Made by a program: the position numbers and the translations under genes
The notes under the pieces: generated by a model
Database searches by the model: none
What the model saw: only the letters and a program-made list of their open reading frames with translations
Told to the model about the DNA's origin: nothing
In this document: piece by piece, positions 14,434-14,677 of the stretch
Layout of the letters: each line of letters begins with the position of its first letter
Numbering within the stretch: the stretch's first letter is position 1
Assembly (NCBI GenBank): GCA_036745245.1
Contig: DAIOGN010000091.1
Coordinates: 1-14,677, forward strand
DNA from: DAIOGN01 sp036745245
GTDB taxonomy: Bacteria; Zixibacteria; MSB-5A5; JAUVRN01
Length of the DNA: 14,677 nt
Direction of reading: 5' to 3'

Positions 14434-14677
14434 TTGCGTGAGGTGCGCCTGCTCCTGTTCCGAGAGGCAGATGGATCCGTGCCGCTCCTGGACTGGCTGA
14501 TAGACCTTGCACCACAAGCTCGACTCAAGTGCTACGTGAGACTTGAACGACTTAAAGCACTGGGGCATGAGCTCAGGCGCCCAGAGGCGGAGTATCTTGG
14601 TGACGGGTTGTACGAACTCAGGGCGGCGTGCCTCGGAGTAAGATACCGAATGATATACTTCTTTCATGAGAGGGAAG
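14434..14677 (+). CDS. RelE/ParE-superfamily toxin, Gp49/HigB-like (cut by right edge)
   Basis: At least 81 residues, continuing past the window. The pattern REVRLLLFREADGSVPLLDWL, followed by a helix LKCYVRLERLKALGHEL and then YLGDGLYELRAACLGVRYRMIYFF, matches the phage-derived Gp49-like (DUF891) branch of RelE-type toxins, which are ribosome-dependent mRNA interferases in studied cases. The late motif G-x-R-Y-R-M-I-Y-F-F corresponds to the catalytic beta-sheet segment. I chose TTG at 14434 because family proteins usually begin with a residue before REVRL and AGG lies 7 bases upstream; GTG at 14443 is the alternative. In HigBA-type loci the toxin comes first and a helix-turn-helix antitoxin follows, so the partner should lie just beyond the window. 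The local composition is more AT-rich than the rest, which hints at acquisition by transfer. Confidence 0.78.
   Translation, partial: MREVRLLLFREADGSVPLLDWLIDLAPQARLKCYVRLERLKALGHELRRPEAEYLGDGLYELRAACLGVRYRMIYFFHERE

Overview
The window is chromosomal DNA from a high-G+C bacterium, tightly packed, with frequent GTG starts, 4-base start/stop overlaps and clear AGGAGG-type ribosome binding sites. A periplasmic adaptor followed by MacB-type permeases and an ATPase points to a Gram-negative (diderm) cell. I cannot assign a phylum from sequence alone; the gene mix would fit one of the poorly cultured soil or aquatic diderm lineages (for example Gemmatimonadota- or Eisenbacteria-like), but that is a guess.

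Layout. (1) Positions 1-6239, minus strand, read from right to left: a large three-domain CYTH-Ppx/GppA-CYTH protein (polyphosphate/triphosphate chemistry), a K+-channel-like membrane protein, a LOG-family nucleotide phosphoribohydrolase, a beta-CASP metallo-beta-lactamase RNase, and pyruvate kinase, which runs off the left edge. The last three are joined by 4-base overlaps. (2) Positions 6407-9670, minus strand: DUF1801 protein, cysteine-synthase-family PLP enzyme, DinB-like protein, DoxX, DCC/DUF393 thiol protein and a FUSC-like membrane protein. They are separated by 31 bases or fewer, or overlap, so they probably form one transcript. Several members suggest thiol or stress handling. (3) A 218-base divergent intergenic region. 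(4) Positions 9889-14131, plus strand: a four-gene MacAB-like export operon of adaptor, permease 1, permease 2 and ATPase. (5) Positions 14132-14433: about 300 bases without a gene, holding two strong hairpins and an AT-rich promoter-like stretch. (6) From 14434 on, plus strand: the start of a RelE/Gp49-like toxin gene cut by the right edge.

The most unusual object is the 788-residue CYTH-Ppx/GppA-CYTH fusion. A catalytic exopolyphosphatase/GppA-type core sits between two divergent CYTH domains. The junction to the second CYTH domain carries a good in-frame Shine-Dalgarno and ATG, as though a separate gene had been fused, or as though the CYTH domain is still also made alone. The rest is recognisable at family level. 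No CRISPR array, tRNA, rRNA, insertion sequence or long direct repeat was seen.
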